64,000 nucleotides of DNA from Halorussus aquaticus (lineage in GTDB: Archaea > Halobacteriota > Halobacteria > Halobacteriales > Haladaptataceae). Within the stretch, counting starts at the first letter, position 1. Each line of letters begins with the position of its first letter. Under the pieces are notes generated by a model. It saw only the letters and a list, made by a program, of their open reading frames with translations, did no database searches and was not told the origin of the DNA. Positions 51,126-59,766 of this stretch are shown here, piece after piece. The position numbers were made by a program, and so were the translations under genes. The stretch is taken from positions 558,001 to 622,000 of the forward strand of contig NZ_CP100400.1 of assembly GCF_024218795.1 (NCBI RefSeq), given 5' to 3'.

Positions 51126-51710
51126 ATGACGGATACGCCACACATCGCTGCCGTCTGCGGCAGTCTCCGGGACGAGAGCGTCACCAGAGTCGCACTGCAA
51201 AAGGCCCTAGAGGGCGTCGAGGAGAAGGGCGGAGAGGGAGAACTGCTCGACCTGCGGGACTACGACCTGCCCGCGTACGACCCGGACGCGGACGACGAGG
51301 CGGCGGACGCGGCCGAACTCACCCGCGACCTGCGCGAGGCCGACGCTATCCTCTTGGGGTCGCCGATGTACCACGGGTCGTACTCGTCGGTGCTGAAGAC
51401 GGCCATCGACTACAGCGGGTTCGACGAGTTCGAGCACAAGACGGTCGGCCTGCTCGCGGTGTCCGGCGGGAGTTTCCCCATCACCGCGCTCGAACACCTC
51501 CGGTCGGTCTGCCGGGCGCTCGACGCGTGGGTCCTCCCGCATCAGGCCGCGGTCCCGCGCTCGCACTCGGCGGTCCGTGACGGGACGTTCACCGACGAGG
51601 ACGTCGCCGAGCGCGTCCGGGAACTCGGCCGCGAAGTCGTCAACTACGCGAACATCGAACCGAGTCCGCCGACGATGGAGAGCGAGGAGAACGTCGGCGC
51701 GGTGGAGTAG
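51126..51710 (+). CDS. NADPH-dependent FMN reductase family protein
   Basis: A 194-residue flavodoxin-like oxidoreductase. The FMN phosphate-binding loop is CGSLRDESVTRVAL and the second FMN segment is LGSPMYHGSYSSVLKTAID, which also matches the NAD(P)H:quinone/azoreductase group. It is likely to reduce quinones, FMN or nitro compounds; the physiological acceptor is unknown. A TATA-like CCTATTTGA lies about 28 bases before the ATG. A separate oxidoreductase gene follows on the same strand. Confidence 0.88.
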   Translation: MTDTPHIAAVCGSLRDESVTRVALQKALEGVEEKGGEGELLDLRDYDLPAYDPDADDEAADAAELTRDLREADAILLGSPMYHGSYSSVLKTAIDYSGFDEFEHKTVGLLAVSGGSFPITALEHLRSVCRALDAWVLPHQAAVPRSHSAVRDGTFTDEDVAERVRELGREVVNYANIEPSPPTMESEENVGAVE

Positions 51711-51804
51711 CCGCCTCAGCCGTGATGCGGAAGTGACTGTCAATATTCCGACCGTCTCTGCCCCTTCCGCAGGTCCCTTCCCGGTAGCTACCCTTTGTCC
51801 GAGT

Positions 51805-52824
51805 ATGCCGGATACGAATCGGAAGTACCTACTGGCGAAGCGCCCCGAGGGCAAACCCGACCGAGACACCTTCGAACTGGTCGAGGAGGACGTGCCGGAA
51901 CCGGGACCGGGCGAGGTGCTGGTTCGCACGCTCTACCTCTCGGTGGACCCCTACATGCGCGGCCGGATGGACGCCGGGGAGTCGTACGCCGAACCGTGGG
52001 AGGTCGGCGACCCGCTCCGGGCCGGAGTCGTCGGCGAAGTCGTCGAGTCCAACGGCGCGGGCTTCGAGGCGGGCGACGTGGTGACGGGGAACCTCGACTG
52101 GGCCGACTACGCGACGGCGCGCGGCAGCGAACTCCAGTCGGTGAACCCCGACCTCGGGCCGATTTCGACCACGCTCGGCGTCCTCGGGATGCCCGGCCGG
52201 ACCGCCTACTTCGGTACCCGCGAGGTCGCAGAACCGAAGGCCGGAGACACGTTCGTCGTCACGGGCGCGGCGGGCGCGGTCGGGTCGGTCGCGGGCCAGA
52301 TAGCGAAGCTCTCGGGCGCTCGCGTGGTCGGTTTCGCGGGGTCCGACGAGAAGGTCGAGTTCCTCGAAGACGAACTCGGGTTCGACGCCGGTATCAACTA
52401 CAAGGAGACCGACGACTACCGCGCGGCACTCGACGAGGCCGCCCCGGACGGCGTCGACAGTTACTTCGACAACGTCGGCGGACCCATCACCGACGCCGTC
52501 TTCTCGAAACTGAACGTGGACGCTCGCGTCGCGGTCTGCGGCCAGATTTCGATGTACAACGCCGAGGAGATTCCCACCGGACCGCGAAAGCTCGGGAAAC
52601 TCATCGAGACGCGAGCCACGGTCGAGGGGCTCCTCGTCGGCGACTTCGCGCCCCGGTTCGAGGAGGCCACCCGCCGACTCGCCGAGTGGATCGCCGAGGA
52701 CGAGATTCGGTACCGCGAGACGGTCACGGAGGGACTGGAGAACGCTCCGGACGCCTTCCTCGGCCTGTTCGAGGGCGAGAACATCGGCAAACAGATCGTG
52801 AAAGTCGGCGAGCGCGAAGCGTAG
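51805..52824 (+). CDS. NADP-dependent medium-chain oxidoreductase (PTGR/CurA type)
   Basis: A 339-residue zinc-free MDR enzyme. The signature LSVDPYMRGRM near the N-terminus, the GAAGAVGSVAGQIAKLSGARVVG nucleotide-binding region and the FDNVGGPITDAV segment place it with leukotriene B4 dehydrogenase/2-alkenal reductase proteins. It probably reduces the double bond of reactive enones with NADPH. A T-rich element lies about 28 bases before the ATG, so the longer frame through the preceding gene is rejected. Confidence 0.9.
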   Translation: MPDTNRKYLLAKRPEGKPDRDTFELVEEDVPEPGPGEVLVRTLYLSVDPYMRGRMDAGESYAEPWEVGDPLRAGVVGEVVESNGAGFEAGDVVTGNLDWADYATARGSELQSVNPDLGPISTTLGVLGMPGRTAYFGTREVAEPKAGDTFVVTGAAGAVGSVAGQIAKLSGARVVGFAGSDEKVEFLEDELGFDAGINYKETDDYRAALDEAAPDGVDSYFDNVGGPITDAVFSKLNVDARVAVCGQISMYNAEEIPTGPRKLGKLIETRATVEGLLVGDFAPRFEEATRRLAEWIAEDEIRYRETVTEGLENAPDAFLGLFEGENIGKQIVKVGEREA

Positions 52825-53198
52825 TCTCGTCGCCGGGCGACCGCCACTCGCTCTTACGCCGAACGACCGCCACTCCCGCCCCGACAAGAGAGCGACACTC
52901 CGTAGCTTAGCGTCGCTCTCGGCATGAAAGGGAGAGTAACTAATTTCTCGGTGGAATCGACTAGTGCCCGACGAGGAGGTGGCCGACCGTGCCAGTGGTA
53001 CCGCACTACCCGTCCGACGAACAGCGCGACGACCGCGAAGCGCCCGACTTCGGCGAGATAGTAGACGATATTCTGGACCGCGGCGACCCGACGCCGTCGG
53101 TCCCCGTGGCCCGACGCCCGGTCGCTCCGTGAGTCGGTCGCCTCGCTGGCGACCCGAATCGGCAACCCTTTTCTCCCTCGATTGAGCGCACCACGGAC
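52825..53198. other. Gene-free spacer with hairpin before thymidine kinase
   Basis: A 374-base spacer. It has a 12-base direct repeat (CGACCGCCACTC, twice within about 35 bases) near its left end and a hairpin at 52888-52920. On the minus strand a frame with a short hydrophobic stretch (AEVGRFAVVALFVGRVV) might be a small or decayed gene but lacks a clear start. A CCCTTTTCTC element near the right end probably is the tdk promoter. Confidence 0.4.
52888..52920. terminator. Hairpin downstream of the MDR oxidoreductase
   Basis: A perfect 9-base inverted repeat (GAGAGCGAC/GTCGCTCTC) with a 15-base loop lies about 65 bases after the oxidoreductase stop. It could be a terminator or a regulatory RNA structure. 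Confidence 0.4.
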
Positions 53199-53783
53199 AT
53201 GCACAAGATAACGAACAGCGGGTGGGTCGAGGTCGTCACCGGGTGTATGTTCTCCGGAAAGACCGAGGAACTGCTCCGACGACTCCGCAGAGCCGAAATC
53301 GCGGGTCAGGAGGTCGCAGCCTTCAAGCCCTCGCTCGACGACCGCTACGGCGAGGGGACCGTGGGGTCCCACAACGGTCGGCAGTGGGACGCGACGGTGG
53401 TGGACCCCGACGAGGGCGTCTGGGACATCCCGGAGGAACTCAACGGCGAGGAGGTCGTCGCCATCGACGAGGCCAACTTCTTCTCCGAGGAGTTGGTCGA
53501 GGTCTGCGAGTTCCTCGCGGACGACGACCGCCGAGTCGTCGTCTCGGGGACCGACCAGACGTTCCGCGGCGAACCCTTCGATCCCCTGCCGCGACTCGTC
53601 GCATTGGCGGAGTACGTGGACAAGTATCAGGCCATCTGCGCCCAGTGCGGCGAACCCGCGACCCGGAACCAGCGACTCGTCGGCGGCGAACCCGCCCACG
53701 TCGACGACCCGACCATCGTGGTCGGTGCCGACGAGTCCTACGAGGCCCGATGTCGGAACTGTCATACTCTCCGAACCGACTAG
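53199..53783 (+). CDS. tdk: Thymidine kinase
   Basis: A 194-residue type II thymidine kinase that phosphorylates thymidine with ATP in the salvage pathway. The P-loop is TGCMFSGKTEELLRRLRR, the Walker B-like segment VVAIDEANFF, the flexible lasso lies near residue 165, and the structural zinc is bound by CAQC and CRNC. Length and order match bacterial and archaeal family members. The transporter operon of the nucleoside type in this window could feed such salvage, but it lies 15 kb away. Confidence 0.95.
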   Translation: MHKITNSGWVEVVTGCMFSGKTEELLRRLRRAEIAGQEVAAFKPSLDDRYGEGTVGSHNGRQWDATVVDPDEGVWDIPEELNGEEVVAIDEANFFSEELVEVCEFLADDDRRVVVSGTDQTFRGEPFDPLPRLVALAEYVDKYQAICAQCGEPATRNQRLVGGEPAHVDDPTIVVGADESYEARCRNCHTLRTD

Positions 53784-53851
53784 GCCGACTGTGTACTGCG
53801 TGGTGACCCGACCGTGATGCGCTCCGTGACCGACTGCGAGGTGGACGCGTC

Positions 53852-54505
53852 GTGACTCAGTGGGTCGAGAATCCCACGGGCGGGCGCGACCGCGGACCCG
53901 CGGCGCTCGCTCGGGCGTGGGTCGAAGTCCTCGTCAGCCCTCGGCGGTTCTTCCGGCACGGAATCGCGCCGGGCGACCAAGCGCCGGGACTCGTCTTCGC
54001 CGTGGTCGTCGTCCTCGTGGAGGAGGCGACACGGTTCGCGCTGGTCCCCGGCGCGGCCCCGACGCTCGGCGGGCGACCCGCGCTGTCGGCGCTGTTCGGT
54101 CTCGCGCTCGTGGCGCTGTTCGTCGCGCCCGCCGTCCTCCACCTGACCGCCGCGCTCCAGACCGTCCTCCTCATGGCGGTGGTACCGGACCGCGCCGGGA
54201 CCAGCGAGACGGTGCAGGTCATAGCCTACGCCACTGCGCCGTGCGTGTTCGCGGGCGTCCCGAGTCCCACGCTCCGCGCGGCCTGTGCGACGTACGGCGC
54301 GGCGCTGTTCGTCGTCGGTCTCCGCGAGGTCCACGACACCTCCGCGGTCCGGGCGCTGGTCGCGGGCGCGATTCCGGCCGCGCTGGTCTTCGGCTACGCC
54401 TTCCGCGGGTTCGCCGCGCTCGACGAACTGGTCGTGCGACACGCGGGCGAGGCCTGTCTCCGCGTCGCGGAACTCGGCCAGGAAGTCTGTGTGTCGCTCG
54501 GCTGA
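53852..54505 (+). CDS. YIP1 family membrane protein
   Basis: A 217-residue protein with five hydrophobic segments between about residues 45 and 190. The N-terminus (TQWVENPTGGRDRGPAALARAWVEVLVSPRRFF) is characteristic of a haloarchaeal YIP1 subfamily. YIP1 proteins are membrane proteins of uncertain role in prokaryotes. The start codon is GTG; no TATA box is obvious, so the gene may be read through from tdk 68 bases upstream. Confidence 0.8.
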   Translation: MTQWVENPTGGRDRGPAALARAWVEVLVSPRRFFRHGIAPGDQAPGLVFAVVVVLVEEATRFALVPGAAPTLGGRPALSALFGLALVALFVAPAVLHLTAALQTVLLMAVVPDRAGTSETVQVIAYATAPCVFAGVPSPTLRAACATYGAALFVVGLREVHDTSAVRALVAGAIPAALVFGYAFRGFAALDELVVRHAGEACLRVAELGQEVCVSLG

Positions 54506-54640
54506 CTGTTTCGCGCGGTCCTCTTCCCGTCGCCCGTCCATCGCCCCGCCGTTCGACCGACCAGTCTCCCCCCACATCGTATAAACCACCGCATCTATCC
54601 GGCACCACTCACTCGTCTCCGAGTCGAATACTTACAACTC

Positions 54641-55531
54641 ATGAGAACGCGGGCCTCCGAGTCGTCGCGTCCCGAGTCGGAACCGGACGGTGAACAGGTA
54701 GCGACGGTCGCGCTGGACGACGATCGCCGACTCGCGTACGCCGAATACGGCCGTGCCGACGGCGCTCCGGTCGTCTTCCTCCACGGGACGCCCGGGTCGC
54801 GCCGACTCGGCGAACTGCTCGACGCGGCCGCCCGAGAGCGCGGCATCCGAATCCTCGCGCCGGACCGGCCCGGCTACGGTCGCTCGTCGCCGCGGCCGAC
54901 TCGCTCGGTGACCGACGCCGGGGAGTTCGTCGGTGCCGTCCTCGACGACGCCGACGTGCCGGAGGCCGGACTGGTCGCGTTCTCCGGCGGTGCTCCGTAC
55001 GCGCTGGCGACTGCGGCGACACGTCCGGAGCGAGTCGGTCGTGTGGACGTCGTCGCCGGAGCCACGCCGCCGGAGGTCGGCGGGGAGACGCCCGCGGTTC
55101 AGCGACTCCTCTCGGGACTGGCGACGACGACCCCCCTCGTCCTCCGGGGACTCCTCCGGGGGCAGGCGTGGCTCGCCGGTCGCCTCGACCCGTCGTTCGT
55201 GGTCGCGCAGTACACGACTGGCGACGCCGAGTCCGTCCCCGACGACGCCGCGGCGGTGGTCAAGACCGACTTCGTCGAGGCGTTCGCACGGCACCGGCGC
55301 GGTGCCGTGACCGAGTTCCGTCACGCGGCGACCGACTGGGGGATTCGCTTCGACGACATCGAGGCGGAGGTCCGTCTCTGGCACGGCGAGAACGACGCGA
55401 ACGTCCCCATCGACGGCGTCCGACGCCTCGAAGAGAGGATACCGACCGCCGAACTCCGCGCGTTCGAGGACGCCGACCACCTCGGTACCCTCCTCCGAAC
55501 CGTCCCGGACGTGCTGGCGGAACACCGATGA
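54641..55531 (+). CDS. Alpha/beta hydrolase
   Basis: A 296-residue alpha/beta-hydrolase of the proline iminopeptidase/haloperoxidase-like group. The oxyanion segment is VFLHGTPGSRRL, a GPG-like PDRPGYGRS turn follows, the nucleophile elbow is FSGGAPYAL with Ser in place of the full G-x-S-x-G pattern's first Gly, the acid is near HGENDANVP and the His is in DADHLG. Substrate unknown. It lies upstream of a bat-type regulator on the same strand, about 110 bases away. Confidence 0.85.
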   Translation: MRTRASESSRPESEPDGEQVATVALDDDRRLAYAEYGRADGAPVVFLHGTPGSRRLGELLDAAARERGIRILAPDRPGYGRSSPRPTRSVTDAGEFVGAVLDDADVPEAGLVAFSGGAPYALATAATRPERVGRVDVVAGATPPEVGGETPAVQRLLSGLATTTPLVLRGLLRGQAWLAGRLDPSFVVAQYTTGDAESVPDDAAAVVKTDFVEAFARHRRGAVTEFRHAATDWGIRFDDIEAEVRLWHGENDANVPIDGVRRLEERIPTAELRAFEDADHLGTLLRTVPDVLAEHR

Positions 55532-55645
55532 CGCGGCCGGTTTTACCGACGCGTCCCGGCGAACGCCACCTGCTGGCGCGGGCCGTAACCGAGCGAGACC
55601 ACGCCGATTGATATGCGGTGGGCGCGAACACGGCTGGAAGGCGAC

Positions 55646-56290
55646 ATGAAACGCGTCCAGTTGTCGGTCCGCTATCCGGACCGGTTCGTCCACCCCATCC
55701 AGCGCCGAATCGCGTCGGACCTGCCGATTACGCGGGCCGAACTGCTGATGTGGAGTCCGACCGAGGACGCGACGACGCTGTTCTGGTGCGACGGCGACCG
55801 GGACGCCACCGCGGAGGCCGTCGCCGACGTCGAGTCGCTGGTCGCGAGCAACTTCGTCGAGGACGCCGACGGGACCTACGCGTTCCTGCGGCAGGACGAC
55901 TACGAGTTCCCGGCGGCGCTGCTCGAACTCGTCGCGGACGCGCGGGTCATCTTCCTCCCGCCGGTCACGTTCCTCGACATCGGCGACGTGCGGTTCCAAG
56001 CCGTCGGCGAATCGGAGGCGCTCGGCGCGTTTCACGAGGAACTCTCGGCGCTCGGCGACCTCACCGTCGAGCGGGTCCGCGAGTTCGAGCGGCGCGACTC
56101 GCCGTCGCGTCTCACCGACCGCCAGCGGGCGGCGCTCGACGCGGCGGTTTCGGTCGGCTACTACGACGTGCCGCGAACCGGCACGGTCTCGGACGTGGCG
56201 GACGCTCTCGACTGTTCGTCCAGCACCGCGGGGGAGCTACTGCGCAAGGCAGAGGCGGCCGTAATCACGGAGTACACCGAGGCGCGCTGA
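55646..56290 (+). CDS. Bat-type HTH regulator
   Basis: A 214-residue regulator. The N-terminal region (MKRVQLSVRYPDRFVHPIQRRI) is a bat-type sensor domain of about 150 residues. The C-terminal HTH_10 is LTDRQRAALDAAVSVGYYDVPR followed by DVADALDCSSSTAGELLRKAE. The ATG at 55646 fits the family N-terminus and a TATA-like GATTGATAT about 35 bases upstream; an ATG at 55613 would overlap this element. Targets unknown. Confidence 0.85.
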   Translation: MKRVQLSVRYPDRFVHPIQRRIASDLPITRAELLMWSPTEDATTLFWCDGDRDATAEAVADVESLVASNFVEDADGTYAFLRQDDYEFPAALLELVADARVIFLPPVTFLDIGDVRFQAVGESEALGAFHEELSALGDLTVERVREFERRDSPSRLTDRQRAALDAAVSVGYYDVPRTGTVSDVADALDCSSSTAGELLRKAEAAVITEYTEAR

Positions 56291-56368
56291 CGCGAACCGA
56301 GAGCAGGCGTCGGTCCCCGCCGACCTCGACTCTCCCACCTATAAGACGCCGGGCGTCGAACGTCAGGT

Positions 56369-56632
56369 ATGCTCAATCTCATCCTCGACGACTTCATGGT
56401 CGAACTCAAGGACGGAGCCATCCGGAACGTCGGTCCCTCGAACAAGTCCGGCACCGCGAAACTGTTCGACGTGGAGTCGGCCGAAGCGCGGGAGTTCGGC
56501 GACAAGCGCGTGAAGATCGTCTGCGAGGACGACGACGGAAACGAAGTGCAGGTTGCGCTGTTCCCCGAGCAGGTCCGAGACATCGCCGACGACATCGAGG
56601 CGATGGAGGACGACAGTCCGGTCTTCGAGTAG
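56369..56632 (+). CDS. Small conserved haloarchaeal protein, unknown
   Basis: An 87-residue soluble acidic protein. It shows beta strands (MLNLILDDFMVEL, KRVKIVCEDDDGNEVQVALF) and a short C-terminal helix, with no Cys or membrane segment. The compact, evenly acidic composition and a good TATA box (CCTATAAGAC, about 26 bases before the ATG) support a real leaderless gene. I do not recognise the family. Confidence 0.65.
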   Translation: MLNLILDDFMVELKDGAIRNVGPSNKSGTAKLFDVESAEAREFGDKRVKIVCEDDDGNEVQVALFPEQVRDIADDIEAMEDDSPVFE

Positions 56633-56696
56633 CGATTCGGTTCCGGACGCGAACGGTTCGCGTTTCGGGCGAGTGAATCACCGGGACGCCTCGCGG

Positions 56697-57092
56697 TCAC
56701 CGCCGACTCAGCGTTCCTTCCGAACCGATGTCGAACGCCAGACTCTCGTCGTTTCCATCGTCTTCGGGGTAGTAGTGGACGTGGTCCTCGTCGGTCGTTC
56801 TGCGGTTGTCCTCGTACACGCTGTACCGGACGAGGTACGGTCGGGTCTCGGCGACGTTCTCGCGCTGCGCTCGCCCCTGCGACTCGACGTCGATGCTTCC
56901 GTCGTACGCTCGCGCCTCGCTCCGGGTCGCGTCTCCGCCGCCGCGGAACAGGCCCATCTCGACCGTGTAGGGGCTATCGGTGTGATTGAACGCGACCAAA
57001 TCGAGCATCGACGACCGGGACGACTGCACCGAACACCCGGCCAGCGCGGTCGCCACCGTCGTCGTTCCGAGGAGGACTCTGCGGCGTCTCAC
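56697..57092 (-). CDS. Tat lipoprotein of unknown function
   Basis: A 131-residue protein. It begins with an Arg cluster, a hydrophobic core VLLGTTTVATALAG and a lipobox Cys at residue 20, so it should be an exported lipoprotein. The mature part is polar with beta character and no other Cys. It resembles small haloarchaeal surface lipoproteins with an immunoglobulin-like fold (DLVAFNHTDSPYTVEMGLF), but the function is unknown. Confidence 0.65.
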   Translation of the reverse strand: MRRRRVLLGTTTVATALAGCSVQSSRSSMLDLVAFNHTDSPYTVEMGLFRGGGDATRSEARAYDGSIDVESQGRAQRENVAETRPYLVRYSVYEDNRRTTDEDHVHYYPEDDGNDESLAFDIGSEGTLSRR

Positions 57093-57217
57093 GCTCGAAC
57101 CACTTCGTCCGAGTGATAAATATCTTCTCCGCTTCGCTCGCGTGACGAACGGCGTCGTCTCTGAACCGTCCGCGCTCGCCGGTCACTTTCAAGGGTCTCC
57201 GCGTTGCCGTTCAACCG

Positions 57218-57469
57218 ATGGCACCCGACGAGGCGGACGACTCTCACGAACGCGCCGACCCGGAGAAGGCCGACCACTACCGCCACGACGACGGGACCGA
57301 CGAAATCGTCTTCGCGGTCGAGGAGGGTCGCGTGCTGGCGATTCGGGAGTATCGGAGCGTCGAGGCGTTCGAGCGAGCGGTCGGGGACGCCGAGTACGTC
57401 GGCGTCCACGAGGGGGTCGCGGACCTGCCGGGAGTCGAGGCGTTCGCGGACGACGGGAGCGACGAGTAG
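57218..57469 (+). CDS. Small acidic haloarchaeal protein, unknown
   Basis: An 83-residue soluble protein. A disordered, highly charged N-terminus (to about 25) is followed by EIVFAVEEGRVLAIREYRSVEAFERAVGD and an acidic end. The central part looks like a beta-hairpin plus helix. No family is recognised. It is just upstream of the RecJ/DHH-like gene on the same strand (about 50 bases), and may share its transcript. Confidence 0.55.
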   Translation: MAPDEADDSHERADPEKADHYRHDDGTDEIVFAVEEGRVLAIREYRSVEAFERAVGDAEYVGVHEGVADLPGVEAFADDGSDE

Positions 57470-57520
57470 CAGGCCAGTTTCGACAACAGTTTTAGGCCGG
57501 GGCTATTTTGCTCGCGTATA

Positions 57521-59671
57521 ATGGGTTCGTGTATCATCTGCGGGGCTCCTGCCGACGGCGCTATTTGCCAGAGCCACGAGCAGGACGTCCTCTTCGAGTT
57601 CACCGGCAACCACCCGAATCACCTGACGTCGGGTCGGTACTACAAAGGAACCGTCGACGGCTTCGCCGAGTTCGGCGTCTTCGTCAACGTCGGCGACCGA
57701 GTCACTGGTCTGCTCCACAAGAGCGAACTCGACCAGCGACTCGAATCGCTCGACTGGGACGAGGGCGACGAGGTGTTCGTACAGGTCACCGGCGTGCGAG
57801 ACAACGGTAATGTGGACCTCGGTTGGTCCATCCGCCAGTCCGACCGCGAGTTCCGGGGGAAGCTCATCGACGACCCCGAGCAGGGTGCGGTTCTCCCCGA
57901 GGACGCCGACGCCAGCGACGACAACGACGACCAGCAGGCGACGACCGACGGCGCGGGGACGGTCGACCCCGCGACCGAGCGAGACACCGAGTCCGATACC
58001 CGGTCGCAGACGGACTCCGCGTCCGAATCCGAGACGGACTCCGAGTCGGAGATAGCGTCCGAGTCCGAATCCGACGCGCAAACGACCTCCGAGCCTGAAC
58101 CGGCCGCCGAGGACGAAGCGGAGTCCGACGAGGAATCCACCGCCGACTCCGGGTCGTCCCGCGTCGAAATCGACAGTCTCAGCGACCGCGTGAACGACGA
58201 GGTTCGCATCGAGGGCGAAATCGTCGGCGCGCGCCAGACCAGCGGTCCGACCGTCTTCGAGGTCCGCGACGAGACCGCGACGGTCGATTGCGCCGCGTTC
58301 GTCGAGGCGGGCGTCCGCGCCTACCCCGAAGTCGAGACGGGCGACCTCGTCCGACTCGACGGCGTCGTCGAACTCCGCAACAACGAGTTGCAGGTCGAGA
58401 CCGACGACCTCCAGAAGCTGGAGGGCGAGGACCGCCAGACCGTCGAGACCCGCCTCGAAGACGCGCTTCGCGCCGAGGCCCGCCCCGACGACGTGGACCT
58501 GCTGGCCGACCACGAGTCGGTCACCGCTGTCCGCGACCGCATCCGCGACGCGGCCGAGGAGATTCGCCGCGCGGTCATGGAGTCCCGACCGGTCATCGTC
58601 CGGCACAACGCCACCGCCGACGGCTACGTCGCCGGTGCGGCCATCGAGCGCGCCGTCCTGCCGCTCGTCCGCGACGAACACGCCAAGAGCGACGCCGAGT
58701 ACCACTTCTTCGACCGGCGGCCGCTCGAAGACGGCGACTACGACATGGCCGACGCGACCAAGGACGTGACGACGATGCTCGACAACCGGGAGCGCCACGA
58801 CGAGAAACTCCCGCTGTTCGTCGTCGTCTCGGCCGGAAGCACCGACGAGTCCGGCGACGGATTCGAACTGCTCGACATCTACGACGCTCCCCGAATCGTC
58901 GTGGACGCGACGTACCCCGACGAGGACGTTGCCGACCTCGCCGACGTGGCGGTCAACCCGTACCTCGAAGGCAGCGAGGCGGACGACCTGACCGTCGGCG
59001 TCCTCGGCGCGAACGTCGCCGCCCACGTCAACGCCGACGTGCGCGACGACATCTCGCACCTCCCCGCGGTCAGCTATTGGGAGGACACCCCCGAGGCGTA
59101 CACCGACCTCGCGACCGAGGCTGGCTACGACGAGGACCACACCACCGCGCTCCGCGAGGCGGTCGCGCTGGAGGCGTACTACCAGTCCTACGAGGACAAG
59201 CGCGAACTCATCACCGACCTCCTCTTCGAGCACGAGAAGCGCGACCTCGCCGAACACGTCGGCGAGCAGTTCCGCGAGAAGCTTCAGACCGAACTCGACA
59301 CCGTGGAACCGAACCTCTCGGTCCGCGGCGAGAACGGCGTCTCGTTCACCGTCCTCGACACCGAGGCGTTCACCCACCGCTTCGACTTCCCGCCGACGGC
59401 GCTCCTGCTCGACGCCATCCACCGGCAGGAACTCGGCGCGGAGGGCGCGCCCGGCGACGACCACGTCACCCTCGGCGTGGACGAAGACGAGATTCACGTC
59501 CGGAGCGACGGCCGGGTCAACGCCCGCGACATCGCGGCGGCGGCCAGCGAGACGGCCGAGAACGCGGGCATCTCGGCGAAGGGTACCCGCGACGGAGCCA
59601 TCGAGTTCCTCTCGGGCGAGCGCGACGACGCGCTCGACGCCGTGGTCGCGGCCATCAGCGAGCAGTTGTAG
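57521..59671 (+). CDS. RecJ/DHH-like protein with zinc finger, S1 and OB domains
   Basis: A 716-residue protein. In order: an N-terminal zinc finger (Cys4, Cys7, Cys16, His19), an S1 RNA-binding domain (about 35-110, GTVDGFAEFGVFVNV), a long Ser/Glu/Asp-rich linker (about 125-212), an OB-fold domain (about 213-290) and a DHH-type phosphoesterase region. In motif I the expected catalytic Asp is Thr365 in RHNATADGY, and where DHH is usual the sequence reads VDATYP (462-464). The catalytic metal site therefore looks incomplete. It is probably a nucleic-acid-binding, non-nuclease member, comparable in logic to Cdc45-like relatives of RecJ, but this is inference. Confidence 0.85.
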   Translation: MGSCIICGAPADGAICQSHEQDVLFEFTGNHPNHLTSGRYYKGTVDGFAEFGVFVNVGDRVTGLLHKSELDQRLESLDWDEGDEVFVQVTGVRDNGNVDLGWSIRQSDREFRGKLIDDPEQGAVLPEDADASDDNDDQQATTDGAGTVDPATERDTESDTRSQTDSASESETDSESEIASESESDAQTTSEPEPAAEDEAESDEESTADSGSSRVEIDSLSDRVNDEVRIEGEIVGARQTSGPTVFEVRDETATVDCAAFVEAGVRAYPEVETGDLVRLDGVVELRNNELQVETDDLQKLEGEDRQTVETRLEDALRAEARPDDVDLLADHESVTAVRDRIRDAAEEIRRAVMESRPVIVRHNATADGYVAGAAIERAVLPLVRDEHAKSDAEYHFFDRRPLEDGDYDMADATKDVTTMLDNRERHDEKLPLFVVVSAGSTDESGDGFELLDIYDAPRIVVDATYPDEDVADLADVAVNPYLEGSEADDLTVGVLGANVAAHVNADVRDDISHLPAVSYWEDTPEAYTDLATEAGYDEDHTTALREAVALEAYYQSYEDKRELITDLLFEHEKRDLAEHVGEQFREKLQTELDTVEPNLSVRGENGVSFTVLDTEAFTHRFDFPPTALLLDAIHRQELGAEGAPGDDHVTLGVDEDEIHVRSDGRVNARDIAAAASETAENAGISAKGTRDGAIEFLSGERDDALDAVVAAISEQL

Positions 59672-59766
59672 ACGGCCGCAGTCGATTCGATTCTTCTTTC
59701 GGCGGTGTAATCACTCCGTAGCGACGCCTCGCGTTCGGTAACCGGTCGCCGCTCTCCCTCCGGCTC

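Noticed and set aside
52854..53078. Possible small minus-strand gene with a short hydrophobic segment
   Set aside because: No convincing start, no promoter, and the C-terminal part is low-complexity; noted only in the spacer entry.
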